Source: an uncultured Bacilli bacterium (lineage in GTDB: Bacteria > Bacillota_I > Bacilli_A > RF39 > UBA660). Taken from it: a stretch of 17,136 bases of DNA. Below are positions 5,931 through 14,347 of this stretch, piece after piece; position 1 is the first letter of the stretch, and each line of letters begins with the position of its first letter. The notes beneath the pieces were generated by a model. That model saw nothing but the letters and a program-made list of their open reading frames with translations, did not search any database and was not told where the DNA came from. The stretch spans positions 1 through 17,136 of the forward strand of contig CAKPFM010000018.1 of assembly GCA_934153945.1 (NCBI GenBank), given 5' to 3'. A program made the translations under genes and the position numbers.

Positions 5931-6890
5931 ATGGAAAAAGAATTAAATGTACCAGAAATAAATAATGTATTCAATGATGAAATTGCAGCTCAAATAAAAG
6001 AAATAGAAAGTCGTTTAGAAAAAGAAGAAGTAAAACCAGTAGAAAATAAAACTGAAGAAGTTAAACCAGTAATAAATACTGAAACAAAAGAAAATGCTAA
6101 ACCTGAAATAAGAGAACCAAAAATTATGCCTCAAGTTGAAGTAAAAGAAGAAGCTAAACAAGAAACAAAAGGTAATGATTTTGATAATATGTTTTCAAGT
6201 TTATATAATGACGTTGCAGGTGCTAATAATTTTATTTCTAATTTAATAGAACAAAAGAAAAAAGTAAATTTAAATGAAGCATCATTAAATGAAGATAGAG
6301 AAAAATTAGAAGCAGATAAAAAAGATTTTGAAAAATACTGTGAAACTCAAAAAGAACTAATCAGACAAGAAAAAGAAAGATTAGAAGAATTTGAAAGAAC
6401 ACAAAAAATACGTCTACAAAATGAAGAAAAAGAATTCAATAATGAAGTAGAAGCAACTAAAAGTGAACTAGAATTACAAGATAAAGGTGTTCAAATTGCT
6501 AAAGCATCATTACAAGAAGAACAAGAACAATTTTCGAAATACAAAGAAATAGAAGAAGAAAAAATAGCTTCAGAAAAACAAAGACTTGAAGACAAAAAAG
6601 TAGAATTTGATAAAGAAAAAGAAACTGAATATTCAAAAATCAGTCTAGCAAATGAACAAATAAGTTCAGAAAGAAAAGCATTCAATGAAGAAAAAGAAAG
6701 AGAATATAAAGCAATAACTATTGGTAAAGAATCACTAGAAAAAGAAAAAGCAAAATTTGAAGAATACAAACAAAATGAACAAAATAAATTAGAACAAGAA
6801 AGCAAAAACTTATCACAAAGTTGTGCTCGTTTCAAAGAATTAGTAACACAATTCAACTCTGGATTTGGTCAACTACCTGAAAGAGACTAA
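5931..6890 (+). CDS. long coiled-coil protein 1, function unknown
   Basis: A 319-residue, highly charged protein without signal peptide or membrane segment, so probably cytoplasmic. The start is ATG 5931, with AAGGAG 8 nt upstream; an in-frame GTG at 5922 overlaps that site. Residues about 1-85 are a Glu/Lys/Pro-rich, probably disordered region with repeated EEVKPV-like units. Residues 90-115 (DNMFSSLYNDVAGANNFISN) look like a short folded segment. From about 115 to 300 the protein is a near-continuous coiled coil of E, K, Q and hydrophobic positions. It ends with RFKELVTQFNSG, a motif repeated at the end of the next protein. The TAATG overlap with that gene suggests a heteromeric partner. 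A cytoskeletal, cell-shape or scaffolding role is a guess. Confidence 0.8.
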   Translation: MEKELNVPEINNVFNDEIAAQIKEIESRLEKEEVKPVENKTEEVKPVINTETKENAKPEIREPKIMPQVEVKEEAKQETKGNDFDNMFSSLYNDVAGANNFISNLIEQKKKVNLNEASLNEDREKLEADKKDFEKYCETQKELIRQEKERLEEFERTQKIRLQNEEKEFNNEVEATKSELELQDKGVQIAKASLQEEQEQFSKYKEIEEEKIASEKQRLEDKKVEFDKEKETEYSKISLANEQISSERKAFNEEKEREYKAITIGKESLEKEKAKFEEYKQNEQNKLEQESKNLSQSCARFKELVTQFNSGFGQLPERD

Positions 6891-7522
6891 TGAACGATTT
6901 ATTAAATATTGATGATGAAATGGATTTAGAAATAAATCCAATTTCTAATGTAGATGACAATTTTAATGATTTAATAGAAGAAAAAACAGATTCAAATGTT
7001 AAAAATTTCTTTGAAATAGCTAATGAAAATGTAAAAGCAGCAACAGAAATTTTTAATAAAAGTGTTGCTATGAAAGATAAACTTCTTAAGCAAGCAGAAA
7101 TAATAAAAAAACAAAGAGAAGATCACGAGAAAAAAACAGAAATGGAAATTGAAAGAATAAAAGAATATCGTGAAGAACTAAAAGAAAAATTTGGTCGCAA
7201 AAAACAAGAACTAGAAAATTTACAAAATGAATTAATACAAAAAAGAGATGCTTTAGAAGAAGAAAAAAATACTTTAGAAAAACAAAAAAGAGAATTTATT
7301 GAAAGTCAAAAGGAAGCAAAAAGACAACAACAAGAATTTATTGAAACAAAAGAGGCTAAAATAAAAGAAGAAAGAGAAAAAATAGAACAAGATAAAAAAA
7401 TTCTCGAAGAAAATAAACAAAAATATGAACAAGATCAAAAAGAACTTGAAGAAAACTTAAAAAGATTCAATGAACTAGTATCCAATTTCACTAGTGGAAT
7501 GGAAATGTTCAATAATGAATAA
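6890..7522 (+). CDS. coiled-coil protein 2, partner of the preceding gene
   Basis: A 210-residue protein whose ATG (6890-6892) shares one base with the preceding stop (TAATG), so its translation is probably coupled by re-initiation; no strong ribosome binding site precedes it. An acidic N-terminus (about 1-35, MNDLLNIDDEMDLEINP) leads to a helix around 38-65, then a coiled coil from about 70 to 190. The end RFNELVSNFTSGMEMF matches RFKELVTQFNSG at the end of protein 1, so the two are paralogous at least at their tails and probably bind the same thing or each other. No membrane segment or catalytic motif. Function unknown. Confidence 0.8.
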   Translation: MNDLLNIDDEMDLEINPISNVDDNFNDLIEEKTDSNVKNFFEIANENVKAATEIFNKSVAMKDKLLKQAEIIKKQREDHEKKTEMEIERIKEYREELKEKFGRKKQELENLQNELIQKRDALEEEKNTLEKQKREFIESQKEAKRQQQEFIETKEAKIKEEREKIEQDKKILEENKQKYEQDQKELEENLKRFNELVSNFTSGMEMFNNE

Positions 7523-7545
7523 TCAACTAGTGTTGATTATTTTTT
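7518..7545 (+). terminator. terminator after the coiled-coil pair
   Basis: aataatcaac (7518-7527) pairs with gttgattatt (7532-7541) around a 4-nt loop tagt, followed by Ts to 7545. The stem includes the stop codon at 7520-7522. Confidence 0.75.
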
Positions 7546-7560
7546 ATAGGAGGTAGTAAT

Positions 7561-8349
7561 ATGGTAGTAAACAATTATGAATTAGGTAATAAATATAATA
7601 AAAAAATAGCTTTATTTGCTGATATTCATTATAGTAAAAAATATCCACTAAAAAATTTAAACAAAATAATAGAAAATATCAATATTAATAAACCAGACTA
7701 TATATGTATACCTGGAGATATTATAGATGATGCTACTATCATAGATGATAAAGAAATAGAATATTTAATCAACTTTATAAAAGAATTAACTAAAATATCA
7801 AAAGTTATCCTATCATATGGTAATCATGATGAACTAGTAATAAAAAAACATCAATACAAAAAAACAACAACATTTTTCAAAAATTTAAACAAAATTCAAA
7901 ATTTATATTTTTTAGATAATGAAAATGTATTAATAGATGATATTAACTTTATAGGATATCATAAACATAATTCATTATTTAAAAGATATGAAAAAATAGA
8001 TATGAAAGAAGACTTAAAAAATATAGAAGATAAATTTATTAAAAATAAATACAATATTTTATTATCTCATTCACCAATAAATATATTAAACTACAATTTA
8101 AAAGCTGATTTAATACTATCAGGTCATATGCATAACGGATTAGTACTACCTGTATTTAAAAAAGGAAACAATGGTATAGTTGGCCCTTATTCAACTTTTT
8201 TTCCAAAAGAATGTAGAGGAATAATAAAAAAAGAAAATACAGCTTTGATAATAAATGGTGGCGTAAGAAAAATATCAAATAGTTCATCTTTCATACTTAG
8301 AATTTTAAATCCAATTTATAAAATACATATCGACTATATTAAAATATAA
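7561..8349 (+). CDS. calcineurin-like metallophosphoesterase
   Basis: A 262-residue member of the calcineurin-like phosphoesterase superfamily, which hydrolyses phosphomono- or diesters with a two-metal site. All five metal motifs are present in order: DIH (Asp21, His23), GD (Asp53), GNHD (Asn88, His89), SH (His170) and GHMH (His189, His191). There is no signal peptide or membrane helix, unlike the YaeI/YkuE lipid-A-type relatives, but the SGHMHNG ending and overall length resemble that group. AGGAGG (7548-7553) lies 7 nt before the ATG. It follows the terminator of the coiled-coil genes, and I see no good promoter in the 15-nt gap, so it may depend on readthrough. The substrate cannot be inferred. 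Confidence 0.9.
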   Translation: MVVNNYELGNKYNKKIALFADIHYSKKYPLKNLNKIIENININKPDYICIPGDIIDDATIIDDKEIEYLINFIKELTKISKVILSYGNHDELVIKKHQYKKTTTFFKNLNKIQNLYFLDNENVLIDDINFIGYHKHNSLFKRYEKIDMKEDLKNIEDKFIKNKYNILLSHSPINILNYNLKADLILSGHMHNGLVLPVFKKGNNGIVGPYSTFFPKECRGIIKKENTALIINGGVRKISNSSSFILRILNPIYKIHIDYIKI

Positions 8350-8351
8350 AC

Positions 8352-8380
8352 TTGATAATATTATGAAATTTATATATAAT
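8352..8380 (+). promoter_or_regulatory. promoter for the second pilin-like gene
   Basis: TTGATA (8352-8357), 17 bp, TATAAT (8375-8380), immediately after the phosphoesterase stop. AAGGAG at 8387-8392 follows, with the start codon at 8399. Confidence 0.8.
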
Positions 8381-8398
8381 ACTTGTAAGGAGTAAATT

Positions 8399-10033
8399 AT
8401 GAGAAAAAGTTTTGAAATAATAGCTGCTTTAGTACTTGTATTACTAACATCTTCTTTAATAATTCCAATGGTTATAGATGTAATAGAAGAAAATAAAAGA
8501 CAAGAAGCAGAAACACTAATAAATAGTTATATAGATGCATTAGAACAACAAATATTAATATATGAATCAGGAACAGTTAAAGAACAAATAAAAGATGGTC
8601 TATACAATAATTTTGAATATTTAAAAGATAAATATAATATAAGTGTTAAAGGTAAAATACCAGTGTCAGGATTTATAAAAATAGAAAATAATAAAGTAAC
8701 AGATTATCAACTACTAATAAATGGATATATTATAAAAAAAGGTGACGAAACTATTAAGGGAACAATACATGAAAACTATAAAGAAGAAATTCTAAATGGA
8801 GCAGATCCTGAAATTAAAGGTGATTTAATACCAGTAATAATTGATGATAAGGGTAATGTAACATACGCTGATATTGAAGAAAAATGGTATAGTTATGAAA
8901 ATAAAAAATGGGCAAATGCTGTAATATTAAAAAATAAAAAAGACTACAAAAAGGGAGATATTATAAAAGAAGAAGATATCAAACAATACTATGTGTGGAT
9001 ACCAAGATTTAGATACCAATTATGGAATGTAGATGATAATTCAAATTATCCGAATGGCAATACCGAAACACCAATCGATATTGTGTTTGAAAATAAATAT
9101 GAAAAAATATCAAACGGTACTAAAAATGGTGAATGGTTAACTCATCCAGCATTTACGTCATTAAATACAAATGGAATCTGGGTAGGAAAATTTGAAACTA
9201 GTTATAATGAAGAAACATATATAAGTAAAAGTTTATTTTTAAAACAAAATATAAATTATAATATTGCTATGATTGGAAATAATGTAATAATAAAACCAAA
9301 TGTAAGAAGTTTAACTAATAAAACAATAGTAGAAGCTTATAACTTATCTAGAAGTGTTAATTATGGATTAAACTCACATATGATGAAAAATAGTGAATGG
9401 GGAGCAGTAGCTTATTTAACATATTCATTATTCGGAAAATGTGATGATAATAGTTGTAGTACAATAAGTAAAAATAATACTAATACAGGTTATAATGATC
9501 AAGAACAGTTATTTGAAGAGCAATGGAAACTAGGTTCAATTATAACAGGATGTAGTGCTTCTAATAACTCTATAAATAGTAATACATTATCATGTGAAAA
9601 TAATTATGCATGGAATGAAATAAATAATTCATCATCAACTACTGGTAATATCACTGGAATATATGATATGGTAGGTGGTAACTATGAATATGTTATGTCT
9701 TTACTAGAAGATGAAAATGGAAAATTAAATAAAAATGCCATAACAGGAATAAACTTATCAGATAATAAATTTTATGATAGTTATATAGTTGATTCAAATA
9801 TAAATAATCCATGGTATAAATATATTGATGGTAATTTAGGTGATGGAATAAAAGAAATAATAATTGATAATACCTTAGGTGATTTTAAACTATGGTTTAA
9901 TGATGTATCAAAAATTACAACATATTCAAGTCCATTTCTAGTAAGAAGTGGTGAAAACACTATATTTAGTTTTAATAATAACAATGGAGAAAATAATACT
10001 AATACAAGTTTCCGTATTGTTCTATCCATTTAA
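8399..10033 (+). CDS. pilin-like protein with FGE/sulfatase-modifying-type C-terminal domain
   Basis: A 544-residue surface protein paralogous to the prepilin at 3301. The N-terminus MRKS-FEIIAALVLVLL keeps the hydrophobic helix but lacks the Gly before the cut site and Glu5, so prepilin-peptidase processing is doubtful. Residues about 40-120 match the other stalk: YIDALEQQILIYE against YIDAVETQVAINE, then VKGKIPVSGFIKIENNKVTD against VKGELPTSNSWVKIEKGQVVD. After a linker, residues about 195-544 resemble the formylglycine-generating-enzyme fold used as a lectin-like display domain, with YVWIPRFRYQ, KNSEWGAVAYL, GIYDMVGGNYEYV and the ending SFRIVLSI. Two Cys pairs are visible. Codon use is AT-rich to the end, unlike the variable region of its paralogue. 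It is probably a structural or binding protein, not an enzyme. Confidence 0.8.
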   Translation: MRKSFEIIAALVLVLLTSSLIIPMVIDVIEENKRQEAETLINSYIDALEQQILIYESGTVKEQIKDGLYNNFEYLKDKYNISVKGKIPVSGFIKIENNKVTDYQLLINGYIIKKGDETIKGTIHENYKEEILNGADPEIKGDLIPVIIDDKGNVTYADIEEKWYSYENKKWANAVILKNKKDYKKGDIIKEEDIKQYYVWIPRFRYQLWNVDDNSNYPNGNTETPIDIVFENKYEKISNGTKNGEWLTHPAFTSLNTNGIWVGKFETSYNEETYISKSLFLKQNINYNIAMIGNNVIIKPNVRSLTNKTIVEAYNLSRSVNYGLNSHMMKNSEWGAVAYLTYSLFGKCDDNSCSTISKNNTNTGYNDQEQLFEEQWKLGSIITGCSASNNSINSNTLSCENNYAWNEINNSSSTTGNITGIYDMVGGNYEYVMSLLEDENGKLNKNAITGINLSDNKFYDSYIVDSNINNPWYKYIDGNLGDGIKEIIIDNTLGDFKLWFNDVSKITTYSSPFLVRSGENTIFSFNNNNGENNTNTSFRIVLSI

Positions 10034-10037
10034 TATG

Positions 10038-10078
10038 GACTAATTGATTATTTTTTGATATAATTAATTAGTCTTTTT
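10038..10078 (+). terminator. terminator of the second pilin-like gene
   Basis: Positions 10038-10050 pair with 10061-10073 through 13 bp with one G-U (outer arms gactaatt and aattagtc) around a 10-nt loop, and end in five Ts. Confidence 0.8.
10056..10064 (+). promoter_or_regulatory. possible extended -10 promoter for the RNase J gene
   Basis: TGATATAAT gives a perfect -10 with TGn extension. The -35 position (10036-10041, TGGACT) is poor. The element overlaps the terminator loop and 3' arm of the previous gene. The 23-nt gap after that terminator offers only a weak alternative (TTGATA at 10055-10060, TACATA at 10078-10083). Confidence 0.35.
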
Positions 10079-10100
10079 ACATATAAAGAAAGGAGAAATT

Positions 10101-11747
10101 ATGAGTAAAATAAAAATATTTAGTTTAGGCGGATTAAATGAAAACGGAAAAAATATGTATATAGTTGATGTTGATAATAATATTTTTGTATTAGATGCAG
10201 GACTAAAATACGCCGATGATAGAATGTTAGGAATAGATTATGTAATTCCAAATTTTGATTATTTAAAAGAAAATAAAGATAAAATAAAGGGATTATTTAT
10301 AACTCATGGACATTATACACAAATGGGAGCAATATCAGATATATTAACTGAATTACCAGAAATAAATGTATATGCTACAGAATTTACTATGGAATTAATT
10401 AAAGAAGAACTAGAAAGTGATAATGTAAAAAATGCTAAATTAAATGTGATAAAACCACATCACAAGATTAATTTTGGAGATGTTTCCATTTTCCCAATAT
10501 CACTAACACATTCAGTACCAGGAAATGTAGGATATGTAATTAATACTAAAGATGGTGCTATTGTATATACTGGTAACTTTTTATTTGACCAAACAATGCC
10601 AGATGTATATAAAACAGATATAGGTAAATTAGCGTATGTTGGTAAACAAGGTGTATTATGTTTAATGTCAGAATCTTTATATTCAGAAAAGAAAGGTTTT
10701 ACAACACCTAATAATAGAATAGGTGGAATAGTACTTGAAACTTTAACAAAAAATGAAGGAAGAATATTATTTAATTTATTTCAAGCACAATTATATCGTA
10801 TTCAAGAAATATTTAATCAAATAATGAACACAGATAGAAAAGTAGTAATAACTGGTAAAAAAATAGAGGCTATAATTAATAAAGCTATTGATACAGGATA
10901 TATTACATTTGATAAATCAAGAATTTTAAATATCCATCATGTAAATGATGAAGGAATAATTGTTTTAATATTTGACGAAAGAGAAAAACCATTCTCAAAT
11001 ATGAATAGAATAATTAAAGGATATGATAAATTTATAAAATTAAATGAATCAGATACTATAGTTTTTGCTTCACCAATATATGATGGAATGGAAAAAAGTG
11101 CTACTAAAGTATTTGATGATATATCTAAAATTGGTTCAAATTTAGTTATTTTATCAAGTAAAAAATATTTAGGAAGTCATGCTTCTAGTGAAGACTTAAT
11201 GATGATGATTAATTTAATGAATCCAAAATATTATTTTCCAGTAATAGGAGAGTATCGCCATCAAGTAGAAAATGCTAAATTAGCTGGTAATTTAGGATAT
11301 AATAAAGATCAAATAATTTTAAGATTAAATGGTGAAGTAACTACTTTCTTAAATGGAAAATTAGTAAAAAGTGAAGAAAAAATAAAAATAGATGACATCT
11401 TAATAGATGGAAAATCTACAGGAGATGTTGGAGAATTAGTATTAAAAGATAGAGAGTTACTAGCAGATAATGGTATCGTAATAGTAAGTGTAACTATTGA
11501 TAAAAATACAAAAAAAATATTAGCTGGACCTGAAATATTAACAAGAGGGTTCATATATGTAAAAGATAATTTAGAAGTAATAAAAGAAGCAAGTCGTATA
11601 TCAGTTGAAGTAATAGAAGAAAATACAAATTCAAGATATGTTGACTTTAATAAAGTAAAAATAGGTATTAGAGATAGATTAGGAAAATACCTATACAAGG
11701 AAACTGAATGCAAGCCTATGATTTTAATAGTTATGCAAGAAGTTTAA
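10101..11747 (+). CDS. rnjB: RNase J paralogue with degraded active site (RNase J2-like)
   Basis: A 548-residue metallo-beta-lactamase/beta-CASP protein of the RNase J family, about the length of B. subtilis J1. RNase J degrades and matures RNA as a tetramer in the cytoplasm. Several metal ligands are missing: HxHxDH reads HGHYTQ (His69, His71, Thr73, Gln74), TGDF reads TGNF (Asn159), and the PVHGEYR histidine is Ile382. His137 and the beta-CASP His360 (GSHASSEDL) remain. B. subtilis RNase J2 also has a weakened site and acts in a complex with J1, and its gene lies near spoIIIE/ftsK, as here. I therefore call this rnjB-like and expect a non-catalytic or weak subunit. An active rnjA should exist elsewhere. 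AAAGGAG at 10089-10095 serves the start. Confidence 0.85.
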   Translation: MSKIKIFSLGGLNENGKNMYIVDVDNNIFVLDAGLKYADDRMLGIDYVIPNFDYLKENKDKIKGLFITHGHYTQMGAISDILTELPEINVYATEFTMELIKEELESDNVKNAKLNVIKPHHKINFGDVSIFPISLTHSVPGNVGYVINTKDGAIVYTGNFLFDQTMPDVYKTDIGKLAYVGKQGVLCLMSESLYSEKKGFTTPNNRIGGIVLETLTKNEGRILFNLFQAQLYRIQEIFNQIMNTDRKVVITGKKIEAIINKAIDTGYITFDKSRILNIHHVNDEGIIVLIFDEREKPFSNMNRIIKGYDKFIKLNESDTIVFASPIYDGMEKSATKVFDDISKIGSNLVILSSKKYLGSHASSEDLMMMINLMNPKYYFPVIGEYRHQVENAKLAGNLGYNKDQIILRLNGEVTTFLNGKLVKSEEKIKIDDILIDGKSTGDVGELVLKDRELLADNGIVIVSVTIDKNTKKILAGPEILTRGFIYVKDNLEVIKEASRISVEVIEENTNSRYVDFNKVKIGIRDRLGKYLYKETECKPMILIVMQEV

Positions 11748-11776
11748 TATATAAAATTTTAATTAATATTTAAAAA

Positions 11777-11810
11777 TTGACTATCATTATTACCAAACCT
11801 ATGATATAAT
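11777..11810 (+). promoter_or_regulatory. promoter of the structured RNA gene
   Basis: TTGACT (11777-11782) with TATGAT at 11800-11805 (17-bp spacer). A perfect extended -10 TGATATAAT at 11802-11810 overlaps it and would start transcription near 11817, at the base of the RNA stem. Confidence 0.75.
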
Positions 11811-11817
11811 TAAATCA

Positions 11818-11975
11818 CCAGATAGCTTCATCTTAAGAAAAACCTACAAGTTAACGATTGGAAGTTTAATTCTAAAATGGTGTTGAATGCTCGAAAGAGA
11901 ATCCTAAAATTTTAGATGTAACGTCCCCCTGGGAGATCAGGTTTTATCGTTAAGAAGCTATTTGGCTTTTTTTTT
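11818..11975 (+). ncRNA. structured small RNA of unproven family (6S-like architecture)
   Basis: An RNA of about 158 nt with its own promoter and no ORF. The ends pair: 11818-11829 with 11954-11965 through 12 bp (ccagatagcttc with gaagctatttgg, one G-U), directly followed by nine Ts, so the closing stem also serves as terminator. A second stem joins aaaacct (11839-11845) to aggtttt (11939-11945). A third joins tctaaaat (11871-11878) to attttaga (11909-11916), with a ctcGAAAgag GNRA-type hairpin (11890-11899) inside its loop. Between stems two and three is a large bubble, whose 3' strand holds a small tccc-cct-ggga hairpin (11924-11934). A rod with a central bubble and a 3'-strand hairpin is how 6S RNA looks, but I cannot match conserved bases. 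It is not tmRNA, RNase P, SRP RNA or a T-box by motif. A leader for ftsK is less likely, because ftsK has its own promoter after the terminator. Confidence 0.75.
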
Positions 11976-11986
11976 GCCTAAAATTG

Positions 11987-11995
11987 TGTTATAAT
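11987..11995 (+). promoter_or_regulatory. extended -10 promoter for ftsK
   Basis: TGTTATAAT, a perfect TATAAT (11990-11995) with TGn extension and no convincing -35. It follows the T tract of the structured RNA by 11 nt and precedes the ftsK start at 12021. Confidence 0.6.
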
Positions 11996-12020
11996 TGACA
12001 TATACTAGGGAGGTTTGACT

Positions 12021-14210
12021 ATGAGTAAAAAGAAGAAAAGAAAAGAAACAAAAAAAGAAAAAAGTAATTATTCATATGAACTTATTGGATTATTACTAAT
12101 ATTACTTGCTCTAATTGGTTGCATTCCAAATACTGGTATAGCTGGCAGTATAATTGGAAGTTTTACTATGTTTTTAGCAGGTTGTTGGTATTTAGTTATC
12201 TTAATAGGTTTAATGATAACTGGTGGATATATGATATTTAAAAGAGATAAACCGGAATTTTTTACATCAAAATTAATAGGATTGTATATTATTTTTGTTG
12301 GAATTTTGGTATTATCACATATAAAATATATTGAAAATCCAGATTTAGTAGGTTTTAAAATAGTAGAAGAAACTGTCAATAATTTTATGTCGACAACTAA
12401 TAGAGTAAATATTGGTGGAGGAATTATAGGAGCACTATTTTCAGCTTTATTTACTTGGCTATTTTCAGTTAAAGGAACACGTATTGTTACTTGGGGATTA
12501 ATAATATGTGGTACTATAATGTTTACAGGTGTATCAATAGTAGATGCTTGTAAATATATTTCAACTAAAATAAAAGAAAGTAGAAAGAAAGAAAAAGAAA
12601 TAAAGGATAAAAAAGAAATCAAAAAAGTAGAAGAAAATTATGATAATGATAATAAAAAAGTTATTTCTTCAGTAGATGACTTAATTAAAAAGCCAGAACC
12701 TGAACCAATAATAGAAGAAAAAAAGGAAGAATTAGAAATAGATACAATGGATACAAAAGGATATGTTTATCCATCAATTAATCTATTAAATAAACCTCCA
12801 AAGAATAAAAATTCAGAAAGCAAAGAAACAATTAATCATAATGTAGATGTTCTACATCAAGTATTTAAGGATTTTGGACTAGAAGGTAGAGTAGTTGCTA
12901 TAAATCCAGGACCTGCAGTAACACAATATGAAATGGAAATAAAATCAGGTACTAGACTTAGTAAAGTATCATCAATTCATAGTGAAATAGCTCTAGCGTT
13001 AGCTGCCAAAGATGTAAGAATTCAAGCACCAATACCAGGAAAATCAACAATAGGCATTGAAATTCCGAATAAAGTAACTTCTATGGTAAGTGTAAGAGAA
13101 ATACTAGAATTAATACCAAAAAGTAAAGAAGATTCAAAATTATTAGTTACTTTAGGTAGAGATATAATGGGTAGACCACAATATTGCGAAATAAATAAAA
13201 CACCACACCTTTTAGTAGCCGGTTCAACAGGTAGTGGTAAATCAGTATGTATTAATAGTATAATTGTTTCAATATTAATGCGTGCTAAGCCAGATGAAGT
13301 AAAGTTAGTATTAGTTGACCCTAAAAAGGTAGAATTATCAATGTATAATGGAGTTCCACATCTTTTAGCTCCAGTAGTAACTGATCCTAAAAAAGCAAAT
13401 ATTGCTCTAAAAAAAATAGTAGTTGAAATGGAAAATAGATATGATAGATTTTCAAATACTGGAACTAAAAATATAGCAGGTTATAATGCTTATATTGATA
13501 AAAAGAATGAATCATTACCAGAAGAAGAAAAAATAAAAAAACTACCATACATAGTAGTTATTATCGATGAATTAGCCGACTTAATGTTAGTAGCTGCTAA
13601 AGAAGTAGAAGATTCAATTATGCGTATTACTCAAATGGCCAGAGCCGCTGGAATCCATCTTATAGTAGCAACACAAAGACCATCTACTGATGTAATTACT
13701 GGTGTTGTAAAAGCTAATATTCCATCTCGTATTTCATTTGCCGTATCATCTTCAATAGATTCAAGAACAATTCTTGATATGGTAGGAGCTGAAAAATTAT
13801 TAGGTAAAGGTGATATGTTATTTTTACCACAAGGAGAAAATACTCCAATTCGTATTCAAGGTACATTTATAGATGATGATGAAATAAAAAGAGTTGTAGA
13901 TTATACTGTTAAACAACAAATAGCTAAATATGATGAAACATTGTTAATGGATGAAGAAGAAATGCACGCTACTACTATGGTAGATGGAAAAGAAAGAGAT
14001 GCTACAGAAGAACCTTTATATAATGAAATCGTAGAATTTGTTGTAACAAGTGGTAAAGCGAGTGCTTCACTTTTACAAAGAAGATTTAGATTAGGTTATA
14101 ATAGAGCAGCACGTGCTATTGATTTATTAGAGGAAAGAGGAATTATAGGACCACCTAATGGATCAAAGCCTAGAGAAGTTTTAGTAAAATTAGAAAATAA
14201 TAATGAATAA
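12021..14210 (+). CDS. ftsK: DNA translocase FtsK/SpoIIIE
   Basis: A 729-residue septal DNA pump that moves chromosome ends out of the closing septum, or into the forespore in spore formers. The start is ATG 12021, with AGGGAGG 7 nt upstream; an in-frame TTG at 12015 is too close to that site. After a Lys-rich N-terminus there are four to five membrane segments (about residues 20-180). A charged linker (about 185-265) follows, then the alpha/beta motor domain. Walker A is GSTGSGKS (401-408), Walker B is VVIIDE (Asp516, Glu517), and TQMARAAGIHLIVATQRPS follows. The C-terminal winged-helix gamma domain (about 660-725, SASLLQRRFRLGYNRAARAID) reads the polar DNA motifs. Length and domains are normal for Firmicutes. 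It could be the vegetative or the sporulation paralogue. Confidence 0.96.
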   Translation: MSKKKKRKETKKEKSNYSYELIGLLLILLALIGCIPNTGIAGSIIGSFTMFLAGCWYLVILIGLMITGGYMIFKRDKPEFFTSKLIGLYIIFVGILVLSHIKYIENPDLVGFKIVEETVNNFMSTTNRVNIGGGIIGALFSALFTWLFSVKGTRIVTWGLIICGTIMFTGVSIVDACKYISTKIKESRKKEKEIKDKKEIKKVEENYDNDNKKVISSVDDLIKKPEPEPIIEEKKEELEIDTMDTKGYVYPSINLLNKPPKNKNSESKETINHNVDVLHQVFKDFGLEGRVVAINPGPAVTQYEMEIKSGTRLSKVSSIHSEIALALAAKDVRIQAPIPGKSTIGIEIPNKVTSMVSVREILELIPKSKEDSKLLVTLGRDIMGRPQYCEINKTPHLLVAGSTGSGKSVCINSIIVSILMRAKPDEVKLVLVDPKKVELSMYNGVPHLLAPVVTDPKKANIALKKIVVEMENRYDRFSNTGTKNIAGYNAYIDKKNESLPEEEKIKKLPYIVVIIDELADLMLVAAKEVEDSIMRITQMARAAGIHLIVATQRPSTDVITGVVKANIPSRISFAVSSSIDSRTILDMVGAEKLLGKGDMLFLPQGENTPIRIQGTFIDDDEIKRVVDYTVKQQIAKYDETLLMDEEEMHATTMVDGKERDATEEPLYNEIVEFVVTSGKASASLLQRRFRLGYNRAARAIDLLEERGIIGPPNGSKPREVLVKLENNNE

Positions 14211-14227
14211 GAGCAAAAGCTCTTTTT
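14209..14227 (+). terminator. terminator of ftsK
   Basis: aagagc (14209-14214) pairs with gctctt (14219-14224) around an A4 loop, followed by a short T run. The stem overlaps the stop codon and reuses the same 6-bp arm sequence as the terminator after rpsU. Confidence 0.7.
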
Positions 14228-14276
14228 TGTTTACAAATTGTATATGCTAAATAATGCCTTAAAAAGTCGAAAATTG

Positions 14277-14305
14277 TTGTTATATCATTTAAATTAATGT
14301 ATAAT
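14277..14305 (+). promoter_or_regulatory. promoter for the ligase-kinase operon
   Basis: TTGTTA (14277-14282), 17 bp, TATAAT (14300-14305), in the 137-nt gap after ftsK. GGAGG at 14336-14340 follows, before the start at 14348. Confidence 0.7.
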
Positions 14306-14347
14306 TAAGATGTAGTATGGCGTAAAAAAAATAATGGAGGTTTTAAG

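Noticed and set aside
9935..10033. Asn-rich end of the second pilin-like protein as a second DGR variable region or template
   Set aside because: It sits at the right structural position, but codons are ordinary AT-rich ones with no jump in G+C, and it shows no similarity to 4291-4400.
11818..11975. tmRNA, RNase P RNA, SRP RNA, or a T-box/riboswitch leader for ftsK
   Set aside because: No tag ORF or tRNA-like ends, no RNase P core motif, no SRP GGAA-loop domain, no T-box sequence, and the terminator is followed by a separate ftsK promoter.
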